The notes: generated by a model from the letters alone, not told the origin. Shown: positions 37,397 to 47,144, counted from the first letter of the stretch. The stretch: DNA of 64,000 nt from Sulfitobacter sp. BSw21498 (GCF_006064855.1 NZ_CP040753.1:1054001-1118000), one strand, 5' to 3'. A program made the numbers and translations.

Positions 37397-38148
37397 ACGA
37401 GCAGGTGCGACAAGCGGTCGAGGGACGCCACCATGACAAGGCGCGAGTGCATTCAGCACAGCGAATTCTCTGCGATCTTGACGGGTGCCTGATTTCAGGC
37501 TCCCGTGCTCTCACTGGGGCGTGCGCGTTTGTTGAACGCTTTTCCGATAGGTTGGCGTTGGTTTCCAACAATTCGACGGACACGAAAGCCAGCTTACAGG
37601 CGCGCTTGGAAAGCTTGGGCATGCCTCTGCGCCCCGATCAGTTTTTCCTTGCAGGCGAGGAAGCTTTGGCATGGGCGGCCGCACATTTTGGCGCGGGGCC
37701 GATGTTCTTACTGGCCAATACGCGTATGCGCACCGCCGCAGCAAATTGCAGCCTATTTCATTGCCACCGAGAGCCGCGCGCCGTGATCATCTGTCGAGAT
37801 ACGGACCTAACCCTTGAGCGCTTGGAAATGGCGCTTCTTCACATTGCCAACGGCTGCCCCGTCATTTTGGCCAATGACGACATCACTCATCCGGGCGACA
37901 CCGGTCCCGCCATTGAAAGCGGTGCGCTGCTGCGCCTTCTCGAAACCTGTCATACCCCCTCGCAGATCATTCGCATCGGCAAACCAAAGCCAGACTTGCT
38001 CCTGAAAGCCTTGGGGCACGTAGATGCGCGCAACGCCGTGATGATCGGAGACAATCCGAGCACGGACGCATTGGCCGCCCGTAGAGCTGGCATACCCCCC
38101 ATCCTCGTCGGACGCGCCGTAGAGCGTTGGTTGGATGACCTCATATAA
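37393..38148 (+). CDS. HAD-IIA family phosphatase (NagD/phosphoglycolate-phosphatase-like)
   Basis: The 251-residue hydrolase has motif I LCDLDGCLISGS (nucleophile D28, acid D30), motif II ALVSNNSTDTKAS, the lysine motif IGKPKPDLLLKAL and motif IV MIGDNPSTDALAARRAGI. It is translationally coupled to the phosphodiesterase, so it probably dephosphorylates the product, such as glycerol phosphate. It is the last gene of the operon. Confidence 0.87.
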   Translation: MNEQVRQAVEGRHHDKARVHSAQRILCDLDGCLISGSRALTGACAFVERFSDRLALVSNNSTDTKASLQARLESLGMPLRPDQFFLAGEEALAWAAAHFGAGPMFLLANTRMRTAAANCSLFHCHREPRAVIICRDTDLTLERLEMALLHIANGCPVILANDDITHPGDTGPAIESGALLRLLETCHTPSQIIRIGKPKPDLLLKALGHVDARNAVMIGDNPSTDALAARRAGIPPILVGRAVERWLDDLI

Positions 38149-38760
38149 AGGGTTAGTCCCATGACGACCTCCATCCTGAAAAGTATGCATATGGGTGCCT
38201 GTCAGTAAATCGAGTTCCCCAAAGTCTGCGTAATTGGGCTGCCACCCAAGGGGGGACTGAAGGGTGTCTTTATTGCTCGCCAATTAAATACATCAACCCT
38301 GGCGTGGCACGGCCGCATCAAGTGACTTTTGACTATTTTTTAATCGACAGTCGTGCAGGCGTAGGTGTCCGCTTTGAGACGCAACTTTCCAAGACTCACA
38401 ACAACAGCGAAGGGCCGGTTTCCGCCCCTTGTGTTTATCTTCGCAAACGGCCCAGAGCCGACTTTCAGCAACCACCCCGGATGGTGCGGTGCGGCCCGTC
38501 GAAGCGGCCGTTAGTGCATGATTAACGCATTCCGCGCGGTGGGAGGTTGCTCTGTAGTCTTAATTGACACCAATTGAATCACATAACTAACTGCGGCCCG
38601 TTGGGCCGCAGTTAGTTATGTGCCTAAACCTTAAATTTTCGCAATATTTGCTGCGCATATCCATCGGCATCTTTTTTGCTTGGTAGGCAGCATGTTGCTG
38701 GTAGATTAACGCAAGTATCGCGCCACAAGCTCAGATCGCCGAGCGCGTGAGTATCCGTGT
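38149..38760. other. Gap with repeat fragments and a strong palindrome
   Basis: No gene is seen. The part 38400-38525 carries repeat-family phrases (CAACAGCGAAGGGCCGGTTT, GTCGAAGCGGCCGTTAGTGC). A perfect 20-bp inverted repeat follows at 38580. Confidence 0.5.
38580..38622. terminator. Perfect 20-bp inverted repeat, possible bidirectional terminator
   Basis: Positions 38580-38599 and 38603-38622 are exact complements around the loop GTT; the core is CTGCGGCCC-GTT-GGGCCGCAG. It lies between the HAD gene (plus) and the coiled-coil gene (minus), where a shared terminator would be useful, but no T-run follows on either side. Confidence 0.5.
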
Positions 38761-40200
38761 TTAGTTATCGGCCTTCCTTGGCTTCTGAGTTGTTCCGGCG
38801 GCGTTCTCACTCTCGGTTTCAGTATCGGTACCAGCAGATTCGCCTTCGGCGTTCTGGTTTTCCGCCTCCGTCGACGATGACGTGTCAGACGCGATGCCCT
38901 CGATCACGGACGTATCACTCGACGCGCCTTTGGTCGCTGCGTCAGTCTGCTGATCGCTGCTCGATGTTGCTCTCTGCGTCCTATCTTTCGATGATGGGCC
39001 GGAGGATTCGGCATTTTGACTATCGGCCTCTGACGGGTCGTCGGATGGGAGGCCGCCGGATTCCTGTAACGAATCTACCAAGTCGGCGCTGTCGTTAATG
39101 TCGCTGTCGGATACGTCGTCAGCTTCCTCACCTTCGGCGTCGGACGACGTGCCCTCTCCTTCGTTCTCCGCGGCGGACTGCCCGGAGGAGTTTGAATTCT
39201 AAGATTCCGCCTTGGAAGCGTCCAGATCCCCGCCGTTGCCAGTATTCTCCTGCGTGCCTTGCATCTCGCGCGTGGCGGATGATCCGCCCCCCGAATGACT
39301 GTCTTCCAACCCGTTGCTGTCGTTGCCGCCCGCAGAAGACCTTTGACCGTTTTCCGCGGCTGAGATCCGCTCTTCAATCTCCAACAGCTTGTTGGAGCGT
39401 TCTTCTACATTGCTGGTAAGATCTGTTACGATTTTCTGGATTTCGTTTCGCTGCTCTTGGGCGTCAGCAACATCGGTTTCCAGTGCCGCCTTCCGCTCGG
39501 TCAGGCTGGCGACACTCTGCTCAAGCTCCGTCTGCCGGGCCTGCATGTCGTTCAGGCTGCTTTCCAGCGTTGCGACCTCGTCTCTCAAATTCGTTTCCAG
39601 CGCCGTCAGAGACTGGAGCTCGCTTTCGGCGGTGGAGACTTCTTCGGCGAGCCGCGCGTTGTCCTCACTAAGTGTTGCGAGGCTTTCCTGAACTTCGGCC
39701 TCACGCGCCCGAGCTTCCTCGACCCGGGCATTTATGTCGGTCAACTCCTGCGTCTGGGAGTCGATTTCACTTTGGATGTCGACCTTGCGGGATTCAAAGC
39801 TGGCCATTTCTTCGCGCATCGACGAGATCTGCTGCTCCAGCTCATTATTTTGCTGCTGCTTCTCCGCCACCGTTTCCTCGATGGAGGTCTGCTGCACGTT
39901 CAATTCGTCGAGCTTCGGCTGCAATGTGTCGATGTCTGACTGGATGCCGTTGCGCTGTTCCTGCAGGGACTGGATCTCCGGTTCCAGCGATGCGAGCTCC
40001 GCCTGCAACTCCTCGACGCTTCCGGCTGCTTCCTGCTGCGTGATGATGTCGCTTTGCAGGCGCGAGATGGTGCGGTCGGTCTGCTTCTGGAGTTCTGCAT
40101 TGTCGGTGAATGCATATATGGCGGCGCTCCACCCCACGACAGCCGCCGCGGCGACCCCGATTGTCTTTACATCCCAAGTTGAGCTTTTGTTCTCCGCCAC
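38761..40200 (-). pseudogene. Coiled-coil membrane protein gene split by an in-frame amber stop
   Basis: One frame runs from the ATG at 40200 to 38761. It is broken only by TAG at 39199-39201 after 333 codons; 145 more codons follow to the final stop. The N-terminus has one membrane helix (KTIGVAAAAVVGWSAAIYAF). Residues about 35-285 form a long coiled coil rich in Glu, Gln and Ser (ELEQQISSMREEMASFESRK). The tail, on both sides of the stop, is Ser/Asp/Glu-rich low complexity. The codon next to the stop suggests CAG to TAG. The shorter product could still be stable. No family is recognised; the layout recalls cell-envelope or chromosome-organising proteins. Confidence 0.7.
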
Positions 40201-40989
40201 GCGAAAATCCCCCTCCGGCCGAGCCGATTTCTTAAAACTGTATAGGGCTGCAACGCGTCAGGCGGGTGGAGGTTCCGAACCCCTGGGGTGCGTCGGTTCC
40301 CGACACGCGGGGGGCCTCGTCGGGGACTGGCATCAAACGCCCCCCCCCCCCGCCGATCACTCTGACGCATTCCGCCTGGTGGCAGACTGCGCTTAGTCTT
40401 TCGCGGAGTGAGTTCATGAATGTGCTGACAAGCTGCATCCTGGCTTTGTAGACCCAAGGCGCAAGTTCGCTGCGCAGATCGTCACTGATGAGCATCGGCT
40501 CGAACCAGTCCTTCGCCGCGCCTGCACCCGAAAAATGTCGCGTCGCAACCCCGAGATTCTGCTTTATTCAGGTGGATCAATTTTGTTTGCGGGCGCAGTG
40601 AAAGTCCGGTTTCCACCCTCAATGTCGAAATCACAAACGGCCCATAATGTCGCCCATGATCCACCCACCAAACGGCAGGTTTGCAACCGCTGTTATCGAT
40701 CAAAACGACGGATCTATATGTCTGCCGATCATGGCGTGTTCCATGCTAACAGCAGCCGCAAGATTTGCGTCGGCAATGGTTCCGTCCGAGCGAGGCACTG
40801 CCTCGCTCGGCACCAATTTCTTTAAGCTGACAGTCCGTTGATGACATATTTCGAATGAGCTTTCGGACGGGCTTGCTTTTGGATCACTTTGGTGGCAACC
40901 CTCTCGTCACATTGTGGAGTCGGACCGGATCTCCCTCGGAGTCGGTGCCATTTTTTCTTTTCAAATCAACAGCTTCGACATGGGCTTCC
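40201..40989. other. Right end of the island: gap with repeats and a C12 tract
   Basis: No gene is supported. A run of twelve C lies at 40340-40351. Repeat-family phrases occur around 40480-40650 (GCATCGGCTCGAACCAGTCC, GTGAAAGTCCGGTTTCCACC). This is the last stretch before attR. Confidence 0.5.
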
Positions 40990-41010
40990 ATCCCTACCGT
41001 CGGAGCCAAT
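40990..41010 (+). repeat. attR: exact copy of the tRNA-Asn 3' end
   Basis: The 21 bases are identical to 10366-10386. Only the 3' part of the tRNA is present here, so this is an attachment-site scar and not a second gene. Confidence 0.88.
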
Positions 41011-41039
41011 ATCCTCGCACAGCGTTGATATTATAGGAA

Positions 41040-41065
41040 AAAAGGCACCCCTTGGGGTGCCTTTT
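41040..41065 (+). terminator. Original tRNA-Asn terminator, now beyond attR
   Basis: AAAAGGCACCCC-TT-GGGGTGCCTTTT is a perfect 12-bp stem with A and T tails, 30 bases after the tRNA 3' copy. Such a terminator would naturally follow the tRNA gene. Its position beyond attR shows that the island was inserted between the tRNA and its terminator. Confidence 0.88.
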
Positions 41066-41146
41066 CTCGTTCTGGTCACATTCGGTGCACTCCAAAAGTC
41101 ACATCGCGTGCACAGCATGTGCACAGAGTCAGACCGGAGTCGCAGC

Positions 41147-41490
41147 GTGACCGATCTTCATCGCACCCCGTATCTCGAGCAGCGCGCTGAGAAATACTAT
41201 TTTCGACGTAGGCTTCCTTTCGATTCAAACTCTAAATCAAACCGGTTTTTTGTTTTTTCGCTACCTACCGACATTCCCTCCGAAGCAAGGGATATCTCGG
41301 CTCGCCTGACGGCGATGACCACCCTTGCCTACGATTATGCACGGGGGTGTCCGACCATGGACCAGAACACATTCAAAGCGCTGCTGAGCGAACTTGTACG
41401 GGTTGAAATCGCTGCATTTGAAAAACGCGTCTCTCAACTGGTCAAAGATCCCTTGCAGCAGCTGAATTTGCCGCACAACGCGAAGACGCA
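41147..41490 (+). pseudogene. N-terminal fragment of a tyrosine integrase (DUF6538-type)
   Basis: From a GTG at 41147 (an ATG at 41117 is also in frame) the translation reads TDLHRTPYLEQRAEKYYFRR, RLPFDSNSKSNRFFVFSLPT and DIPSEARDISARLTAMTTLA. This is the N-terminus of the site-specific integrases that sit next to tRNA genes in this bacterial group. After about 115 codons it runs into a gamma-glutamyltransferase sequence, so the catalytic domain is lost. Its place directly after the tRNA terminator fits an older element at the same site. Confidence 0.75.
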
Positions 41491-41499
41491 ATACAGACG

Positions 41500-42612
41500 A
41501 CCTGGAGTACCGCCCGTACCGAGGGGGGCGATCGGCGCGCTGGGCTGGCCGCCACACGCGCTGCATTTTACACTGGGCCGATTGCGCAGCGCATCGTCGA
41601 CTTCCATGCCGACAAAGGCGGCCTTCTGCGAGCCGAGGATCTCGCGTCCTATGAGGTGCGTGAGGAGCCGACCTTGGCCATCGACTTTCGAGGCGCACAG
41701 GTCCACTGCTGCGGTGCCTGGTGTCAAGGCATCTCAATGGCGCAGACGCTTGCCATGCTGGAACAAGCCGGCCCGGACGCTGCCCGAGACGGAAACCAGA
41801 TCAATTTGCATTTTCTGATCGAGGTGTTGAAACGAGTGTTCGCCGATCGCGAAGCGCATGTCACCGACCCCCGCTTCATGCAAATCGCCCCGGAGGCGCT
41901 GCTGGACCCCGCTTTCATCTTCGACCGCTTGCGGAGCATCGATGAGACCTCCGACCCACTACCCGTACCCGCGGCCCCTGCCACGGTCCCTTCGGGCGAA
42001 CGCCCGGTCTTCGAGGCAGGCTGCGCAGATACCTCTCATGTCAGCGTGATCGACAGCGCCGGAAATATCTTCTCCGCCACCCCGAGCGATCCAAGTTATG
42101 ATACCGTCGTGATCCCCGGCACGGGTCTGTCGGTTTCCTCGCGCGGGTCGCAGAGCCGTGCGATTCCCGGTCACCTTAATGCCCTCGCCCCTGGCAAGCG
42201 GCCTCGGCTGACGCCGAACCCCATTCTTGGCCTGAAGGACGGACAGCCTTGGCTTGCCATGGGTACGCCCGGCGGGGACGTTCAAGTGCAGGCCATGGCG
42301 CAGGTATTGATAGGCATGTTAGATTTGGGCCGAACGCCGCGCGAAGCCGTTGAGGCACCACGGGTGGCGACCTATGCATTCCCCGGTAGCTTTGCGCCGC
42401 ATGACGTCCACCCCAACAAGGTGCTCTTCGAGGCCGACATGCCGGAGAATTTGATCGAAGGCCTCCGTGCCCGCGGACACGACCTTGAACAATGGCCCGC
42501 CCGAACCTGGATGGCGGGCGGGGTTTGCATCGCCTTACGCGACATTTCGCATGCGGATGCTGTCGCGGACCCACGGCGCGCGGGAACGGCCAAAACTGGA
42601 GCGAAACCATGA
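41500..42612 (+). pseudogene. Gamma-glutamyltransferase gene lacking its N-terminal part
   Basis: Homology begins abruptly around 41500 and continues to the stop at 42610-42612 (about 370 codons against about 530-580 in full enzymes). Recognisable parts are GLAATRAAFYTGPIAQRIVD, GLLRAEDLASYEV, the autoprocessing site DTSHVSVIDSAGNIFSATPS with the catalytic Thr, and LTPNPILGLKDGQPWLAMGT. Without the first third it lacks part of the large subunit and a proper start, so it is probably inactive. It is fused at the DNA level to an integrase fragment. Confidence 0.8.
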
Positions 42613-43060
42613 ATGCCGACATTTGCAAACGCATTGCGGCTCAGGATACACCATTGCAGATGGCCTTTGATCTCTGCGGTAGTGCAGTCGCAAACGAACT
42701 TTTCACCGCAATGCGATTCCACGCTGAAACGATGGAGGTGGAAAGGCTTCATTCTACCCTTCCTGGTAGCTACCCCGTCAGCGGGCGCAAACCCAAGCGG
42801 GATACGGAATGGGGAAAAAGGTGCTGATTGACCGACGAGTCAATAACGGCTTCGGTGCCGCTGATATCAGGTGGGCCTTCACGGATCACGCAACAATCTT
42901 GGGGCTTGGTCTTAATGCTGTGTTGAATGTTCCGATCGTCCGTGACGGTTCGGTTCTCGGCACGATAAATTACTTGCGTGGCAATCCGGCTTTCGGTTCG
43001 AGAGAAGCAGAGCTCGCAAAGCAAATTGCGACTGCGTTGGCAGATCGAGATGATCTGTGA
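42609..43060 (+). pseudogene. GAF-domain protein gene with a frameshift
   Basis: The ATG overlaps the GGT stop (ATGA), so the pair was once coupled. The first frame encodes MNADICKRIAAQDTPLQMAF ... GRKPKRDTEWG and ends in a stop at 42827. The continuation (KKVLIDRRVNNGFGAADIRW, VLNVPIVRDGSVLGTINYLR) lies in the next frame from about 42812. One base lost or gained in GGGGAAAAAGG explains the break. The C-terminal half is a GAF fold. Its job beside GGT is unknown. Confidence 0.7.
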
Positions 43061-43378
43061 GACTGAATGTTCAGCATGCCGATGTCTTAGCAACCTGGTA
43101 CTTAGCGCCAGCCGTTGCGCGCCACTTCAACCTACGTTGCGCTGCATTACGGCGGAATGCAGAATATGCAAGTGTCGCGGCGAAGGTAGCAAGGTTCTCA
43201 AAACAGCTGTAGGTGCGGATGCATCCAATGTTCGCAATCCGCACTTCACGTCCGATCAAACAGCGAAACCGCATTCTCGACAATACGACAGCTTGCTGCC
43301 ACAAAGTCCCACGGAGGCATTCCCGCGCCTATGTAGGTGGGAATAGAGTACGCCTTTGGGTTTGAGGGAGGAAAAACC
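43061..43378. other. Leader region of the TAXI-TRAP genes
   Basis: About 320 bases with no gene. The last part carries GGGAGGA before the binding-protein ATG. No clear operator was recognised. Confidence 0.4.
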
Positions 43379-44332
43379 ATGAATGCATTGAGACAAACAA
43401 TCTGCGCGGCATTCGCCGTGGGGCTTTTGGGCAGCGCGGCCGGCGCAGAGACCCGCGTGACGTATAAGTCTGCCAAATCGGGCACATCTTACTATCAAAT
43501 GGGCGTGGAGCTTGCCGAAGCCATGAAAGCGGGCAGCGGCGGAGACATTTCAGTCACGGTAGAAGAGAGCCAAGGCTCGGTTCAAAACGTCATGGAAGTG
43601 CGTGCGCGCGGTGCCGACTATGTCTTTACCACCCCGCCATCGCTTGTCGGGCTGGCCCAAGACGGCAAGGCGATGTTTGAAGGCAAGACGGCCCCGGCCT
43701 TTGATGAAATTCGCGCCCTCTTCCCGATCCCCTCACTGACCATGCATGTCGTGATGTCTCAGGACAGCGAAGCCACGTCGATGGCTGACCTCGAGGGCAA
43801 AAGCATTTTGCTGGGCAAAGGGTCTTTCGGCGCGACCGAGGGGGCGAAGTATCTGGAAATGTTCGGGTTGTCGGACAGCGTAGAGATTGCTGATGCTGAG
43901 TTGAGCAACGCCGTGGCCGCGCTGAAGAATGGGCAGATCGATGGCTTCGTCACTGCGGGCTCATTTCCGGCGCCCAATGTTGTTGAGGCCGCGGCTTCGA
44001 CCCCCGTCAATGTGATCTCGCTGAACGATGAGCAGATCACGCAATCCAAACGCACACGGATTGTCATTCCTGCGGGGACCTATGCGGGCCAAGAGCAGGA
44101 TGTGACCACGACCTCCCTGCCCGTTGCCGCCTTCACGACCACAAAGATGGACGATGAGACTGCCTATCAGTTGACCAAGACCTATTGGGAGAACAAGGCA
44201 AAAATGGCCGACACGTCGCCTTGGTGGGGCAATGTCACGCCAGAGCTGATGACCAACATCACCACTGAGCTGCACCCCGGCGCGCTGCGCTATTACGAAG
44301 AAGCCGGGATCGCGACAAAGGCGTCGCAATAA
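43379..44332 (+). CDS. TAXI-family TRAP transporter solute-binding protein
   Basis: The 317-residue protein has a signal peptide (ICAAFAVGLLGSAAGAE) and the TAXI fold: YKSAKSGTSYYQMGVELAEA, ADYVFTTPPSLVGLAQDGKA and LGKGSFGATEGAKYLEMFG. TAXI proteins bind small carboxylates such as glutamate or similar ligands and feed a fused TRAP permease. GGGAGGA lies just upstream of the ATG. It is 63 bases upstream of the permease gene, on the same strand. Confidence 0.9.
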   Translation: MNALRQTICAAFAVGLLGSAAGAETRVTYKSAKSGTSYYQMGVELAEAMKAGSGGDISVTVEESQGSVQNVMEVRARGADYVFTTPPSLVGLAQDGKAMFEGKTAPAFDEIRALFPIPSLTMHVVMSQDSEATSMADLEGKSILLGKGSFGATEGAKYLEMFGLSDSVEIADAELSNAVAALKNGQIDGFVTAGSFPAPNVVEAAASTPVNVISLNDEQITQSKRTRIVIPAGTYAGQEQDVTTTSLPVAAFTTTKMDDETAYQLTKTYWENKAKMADTSPWWGNVTPELMTNITTELHPGALRYYEEAGIATKASQ

Positions 44333-44395
44333 CATGGTGCGCGGCGCGGGCTTTCCGCGCCGCCCTGCCCCAACTCAAGGCCGGACCTCCCCCAC

Positions 44396-46180
44396 ATGAC
44401 AAACCTTCCTGAGAGCCGTATGGCTGCGAGTTTCTGGATCGCGCTCGCGATCGCGCTGGTCGCTTATCACTTGGCACTGGTGTTCTCAGGTCTGGTGCCG
44501 AACCTTATCAGCAGGCCGCTGCATATGGTCTTTATCCTCCCCTTCGCCCTGATCCTTGACGCAGGCTCGCCCATGCGGCGGATCACGGGGAGTATCCTTG
44601 CAGCACTGGGCATCGCCGCAGCGCTTTGGGTGGCGTTCAACAGCAATGTGCTCGGGGACCAATATGGATTTATCGAGAGCAACTTTCAGCTCGCGGTGGC
44701 GGTGACGCTGCTCTTGGTGGTGCTGGAAACGGCCCGGCGTGTGATCGGCTGGCCGCTGCCGCTGGTGGCGACACTCGCGCTGCTCTACGGGCTGTTTGGA
44801 CAGTATATACCCGGCGAGTTCGGGCATTCTGGCACGCCTGTTGAAAGTTTTTTCGGGACGCTGACCATAGCCGAGGGCGGCATCTGGGGCTCGCTTACCG
44901 GTGTATCAGTCACGGTCGTGGCGATCTTTGTGATCTTTGGCGCTGTCCTGAACGCTGGAGAAGCGGGCCAAGGGTTCATGAATGTCGCGGCGGCGGCGGC
45001 AGGCCGATTAAAGGGCGGCGCGGCGAAGGTTTCGGTTTTGTCGTCAGCGCTGTTCGGCTCGATCTCTGGCTCTGCCTCGGCGAATGTCGCCTCCACCGGC
45101 GCGATCACCCTGCCCGCAATGACTAAGCTTGGATATCCCAAACGCCTTGCCGCAGCGGTGGAGGCCGTGGCCTCCTCGGGCGGGCAGATCATGCCGCCCC
45201 TGATGGGCGCCGGTGCCTTTGTCATGGTTGAGCTTACCGGCGTGCCCTACACTGGCATTATGGCCGCCGCAGCCTTACCGGCGCTGCTGTATTTCGTGGC
45301 GGTCTGGGTGGGCATCAACGCCTATGCCCGGCGCTTTTCGCTCGAGAGTATTGCCGAGGCGGATCGCCCCGCCCTGCGGGACGTGGTAATCACGTCACTG
45401 TTTTTCCTCGTGCCATTCTCAGTCCTTCTGTGGGGGATGTTCATTGCGCAGTTCACACCTGAGTATTCCGCAGCCATGGCGATCTTGTCGGCGGCGGTGC
45501 TTTTGTTCTTCAATGCGCAGCTGACCTTCCTTCCACGTCAGATCGCCAGCCGATTGGCAAGCGCGGTTCTGAACGCCGCACGCCAGGTTTCACTGATCGC
45601 GTCGATCATTCTTTGTGCCTCAATCATTATCGGCGTTCTGTCGATCACCGGCCTCGGCGTGAAAATTACTTCGCTCATTTTGGAGGGGTCGGGTGGGCTT
45701 CTCTGGCCGTCCTTGCTGCTGACGGCGCTGGCCTGCCTAATCTTGGGGATGGAGGTGCCGACCACAGCTGCCTATGTGATCTGTGTCTCAGTGGCCGGGC
45801 CTGCGCTTATTGAGCTGGGCCTTTCACCGCTTCAGGCGCATCTCTTTGTCTTCTGGTTCGCACTCTTGTCGACGATCACGCCCCCAGTCTGCGGGGCGGT
45901 GTTCATTGCGGCAGGGATGATTGGCGAGAACTGGTTGAAGGTCGCGCTGACGGCAATGGCACTTGGCATTGGGCTTTATATCATTCCGTTGGGCATGGTC
46001 GCCAATCCCGACATACTGCGGCTCTCAGACGCCCCACTGGCAGCTCTTTTGGCGGCTGCGCGGTTGGCCTTGGGTCTGACATTGCTCTCGTCCGGTCTGA
46101 TCGGAGCGCGGCGGCCCTTCCCGACGATTGCACTCTGCGCGGGGGGGCTGATAGTTGTATTCTCAGGACTCTGGCTTTGA
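44396..46180 (+). CDS. Fused TRAP transporter permease (DctQ-DctM type)
   Basis: The 594-residue membrane protein joins the small and large TRAP subunits, as is usual for TAXI systems. Family motifs are SLTGVSVTVVAIFVIFGAVL, LFGSISGSASANVASTGAIT, EAVASSGGQIMPPLMGAGAF and LGMEVPTTAAYVICVSVAGP. About 15-16 helices are evident. It imports its substrate using an ion gradient, probably Na+. It completes the operon with the preceding binding protein. Confidence 0.92.
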   Translation: MTNLPESRMAASFWIALAIALVAYHLALVFSGLVPNLISRPLHMVFILPFALILDAGSPMRRITGSILAALGIAAALWVAFNSNVLGDQYGFIESNFQLAVAVTLLLVVLETARRVIGWPLPLVATLALLYGLFGQYIPGEFGHSGTPVESFFGTLTIAEGGIWGSLTGVSVTVVAIFVIFGAVLNAGEAGQGFMNVAAAAAGRLKGGAAKVSVLSSALFGSISGSASANVASTGAITLPAMTKLGYPKRLAAAVEAVASSGGQIMPPLMGAGAFVMVELTGVPYTGIMAAAALPALLYFVAVWVGINAYARRFSLESIAEADRPALRDVVITSLFFLVPFSVLLWGMFIAQFTPEYSAAMAILSAAVLLFFNAQLTFLPRQIASRLASAVLNAARQVSLIASIILCASIIIGVLSITGLGVKITSLILEGSGGLLWPSLLLTALACLILGMEVPTTAAYVICVSVAGPALIELGLSPLQAHLFVFWFALLSTITPPVCGAVFIAAGMIGENWLKVALTAMALGIGLYIIPLGMVANPDILRLSDAPLAALLAAARLALGLTLLSSGLIGARRPFPTIALCAGGLIVVFSGLWL

Positions 46181-46943
46181 CCACTTTTCTTGCTGGTTTT
46201 ACTGAAAGGGATGCTGAGGCAGATGTTTGGGGGTCTTTGTCTTTCTATTCACTCGCCTAAGATGCGCGTGTCGCCGCCAAAATACAAACATCAGCAGCGA
46301 TAATCCCCTGTGAATCGTATTGGACGCGGAACGCATCGCAGATTCGTTCTGACAGCTAACTTCGAGGGGAACGTTGTTGAAAAGGCCTTGCTCAGTGTAA
46401 ACTAATAGTCGTCAGCGCTTTCTGATAACCGGACGATCGATCATAGTTTTCTCGATAAAAACACAGTAGGGATTTGTGCTGCCATCGATCGCAACAATGT
46501 CCATGTTCCCAGCAATATTGAATGACGGCTCGATCAGAGCACGTTTGACGAGACTAAACTCGTGTACCGCTTACTTTTGAACGCCTGGCAACAGCATGCG
46601 CCAATAGCATGCGTTGCCACTTACATAGCAAATGCCGACGCCCAATTTTACGAAATTCGTAAAAACGCAAACGGGCAGCAAATGGCCCTGAGCGGACTTC
46701 TGAGCTTAGTAAAATTCAATAGGCCGCCTTCCCCAAAGCTGCCGACGTACGGGGCGCAGCATCTGGGGCTGGCTGGAGGTCATCAATACAGACAAAGCGG
46801 TTGTTCCCTTGGTCGCAGCAAAGTCCGCTTTAGGACATTCTAAAACTTGGACTGTCGATATCAAAAACACTCATCGAATAGGAAAAACCACCGCCGCGAT
46901 CGAACAACGTGGCTACCTATTCAACAGCAAGTTTTGAATTAGA
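46181..46943. other. Gap with possible gene scrap and repeat fragments
   Basis: On the minus strand 46412-46560 encodes a 49-codon tail (LVKRALIEPSFNIAGNMDIV, AIDGSTNPYCVFIEKTMIDR) ending in TGA, which looks protein-like but is not recognised and has an upstream stop. At 46680-46840 repeat-family phrases occur (GCAAATGGCCCTGAGCGGAC, GCAAAGTCCGCTTTAGGACA). Nothing else is supported. Confidence 0.35.
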
Positions 46944-47144
46944 TCATCCTTCGCGTTCCAATTTCTTACGTGCCAGCTTACGAGCACGACGGATCGCTTC
47001 CGCTTTCTGACGCGCGTTTTTCTCGGAAGGTTTCTCAAAATGCTGCTTGAGCTTCATTTCACGAAACACACCCTCCTTTTGGAGCTTTTTCTTTAGGACC
47101 CGGAGGGCTTGATCAACGTTGTTGTCGCGAACACTAACCTGCAT
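46944..47144 (-). CDS. rpsU: 30S ribosomal protein bS21
   Basis: The 66-residue basic protein [20 protein letters not shown]...[15 protein letters not shown] is full-length bS21. It binds near the 3' end of 16S rRNA next to the anti-Shine-Dalgarno sequence and promotes initiation. The start is the ATG at 47144; the frame is open further upstream but unconserved. It follows an rsmJ-like gene on the same strand, so the two may be co-transcribed. It could be the only copy or a second paralog; this window cannot tell. Confidence 0.95.
   Translation of the reverse strand: MQVSVRDNNVDQALRVLKKKLQKEGVFREMKLKQHFEKPSEKNARQKAEAIRRARKLARKKLEREG

Noticed and set aside
40889..41818. A single 309-codon plus-strand gene
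   Set aside because: Its first part is an integrase N-terminus and its last part lies in the wrong frame for the gamma-glutamyltransferase it overlaps; it is two gene fragments and not one protein.
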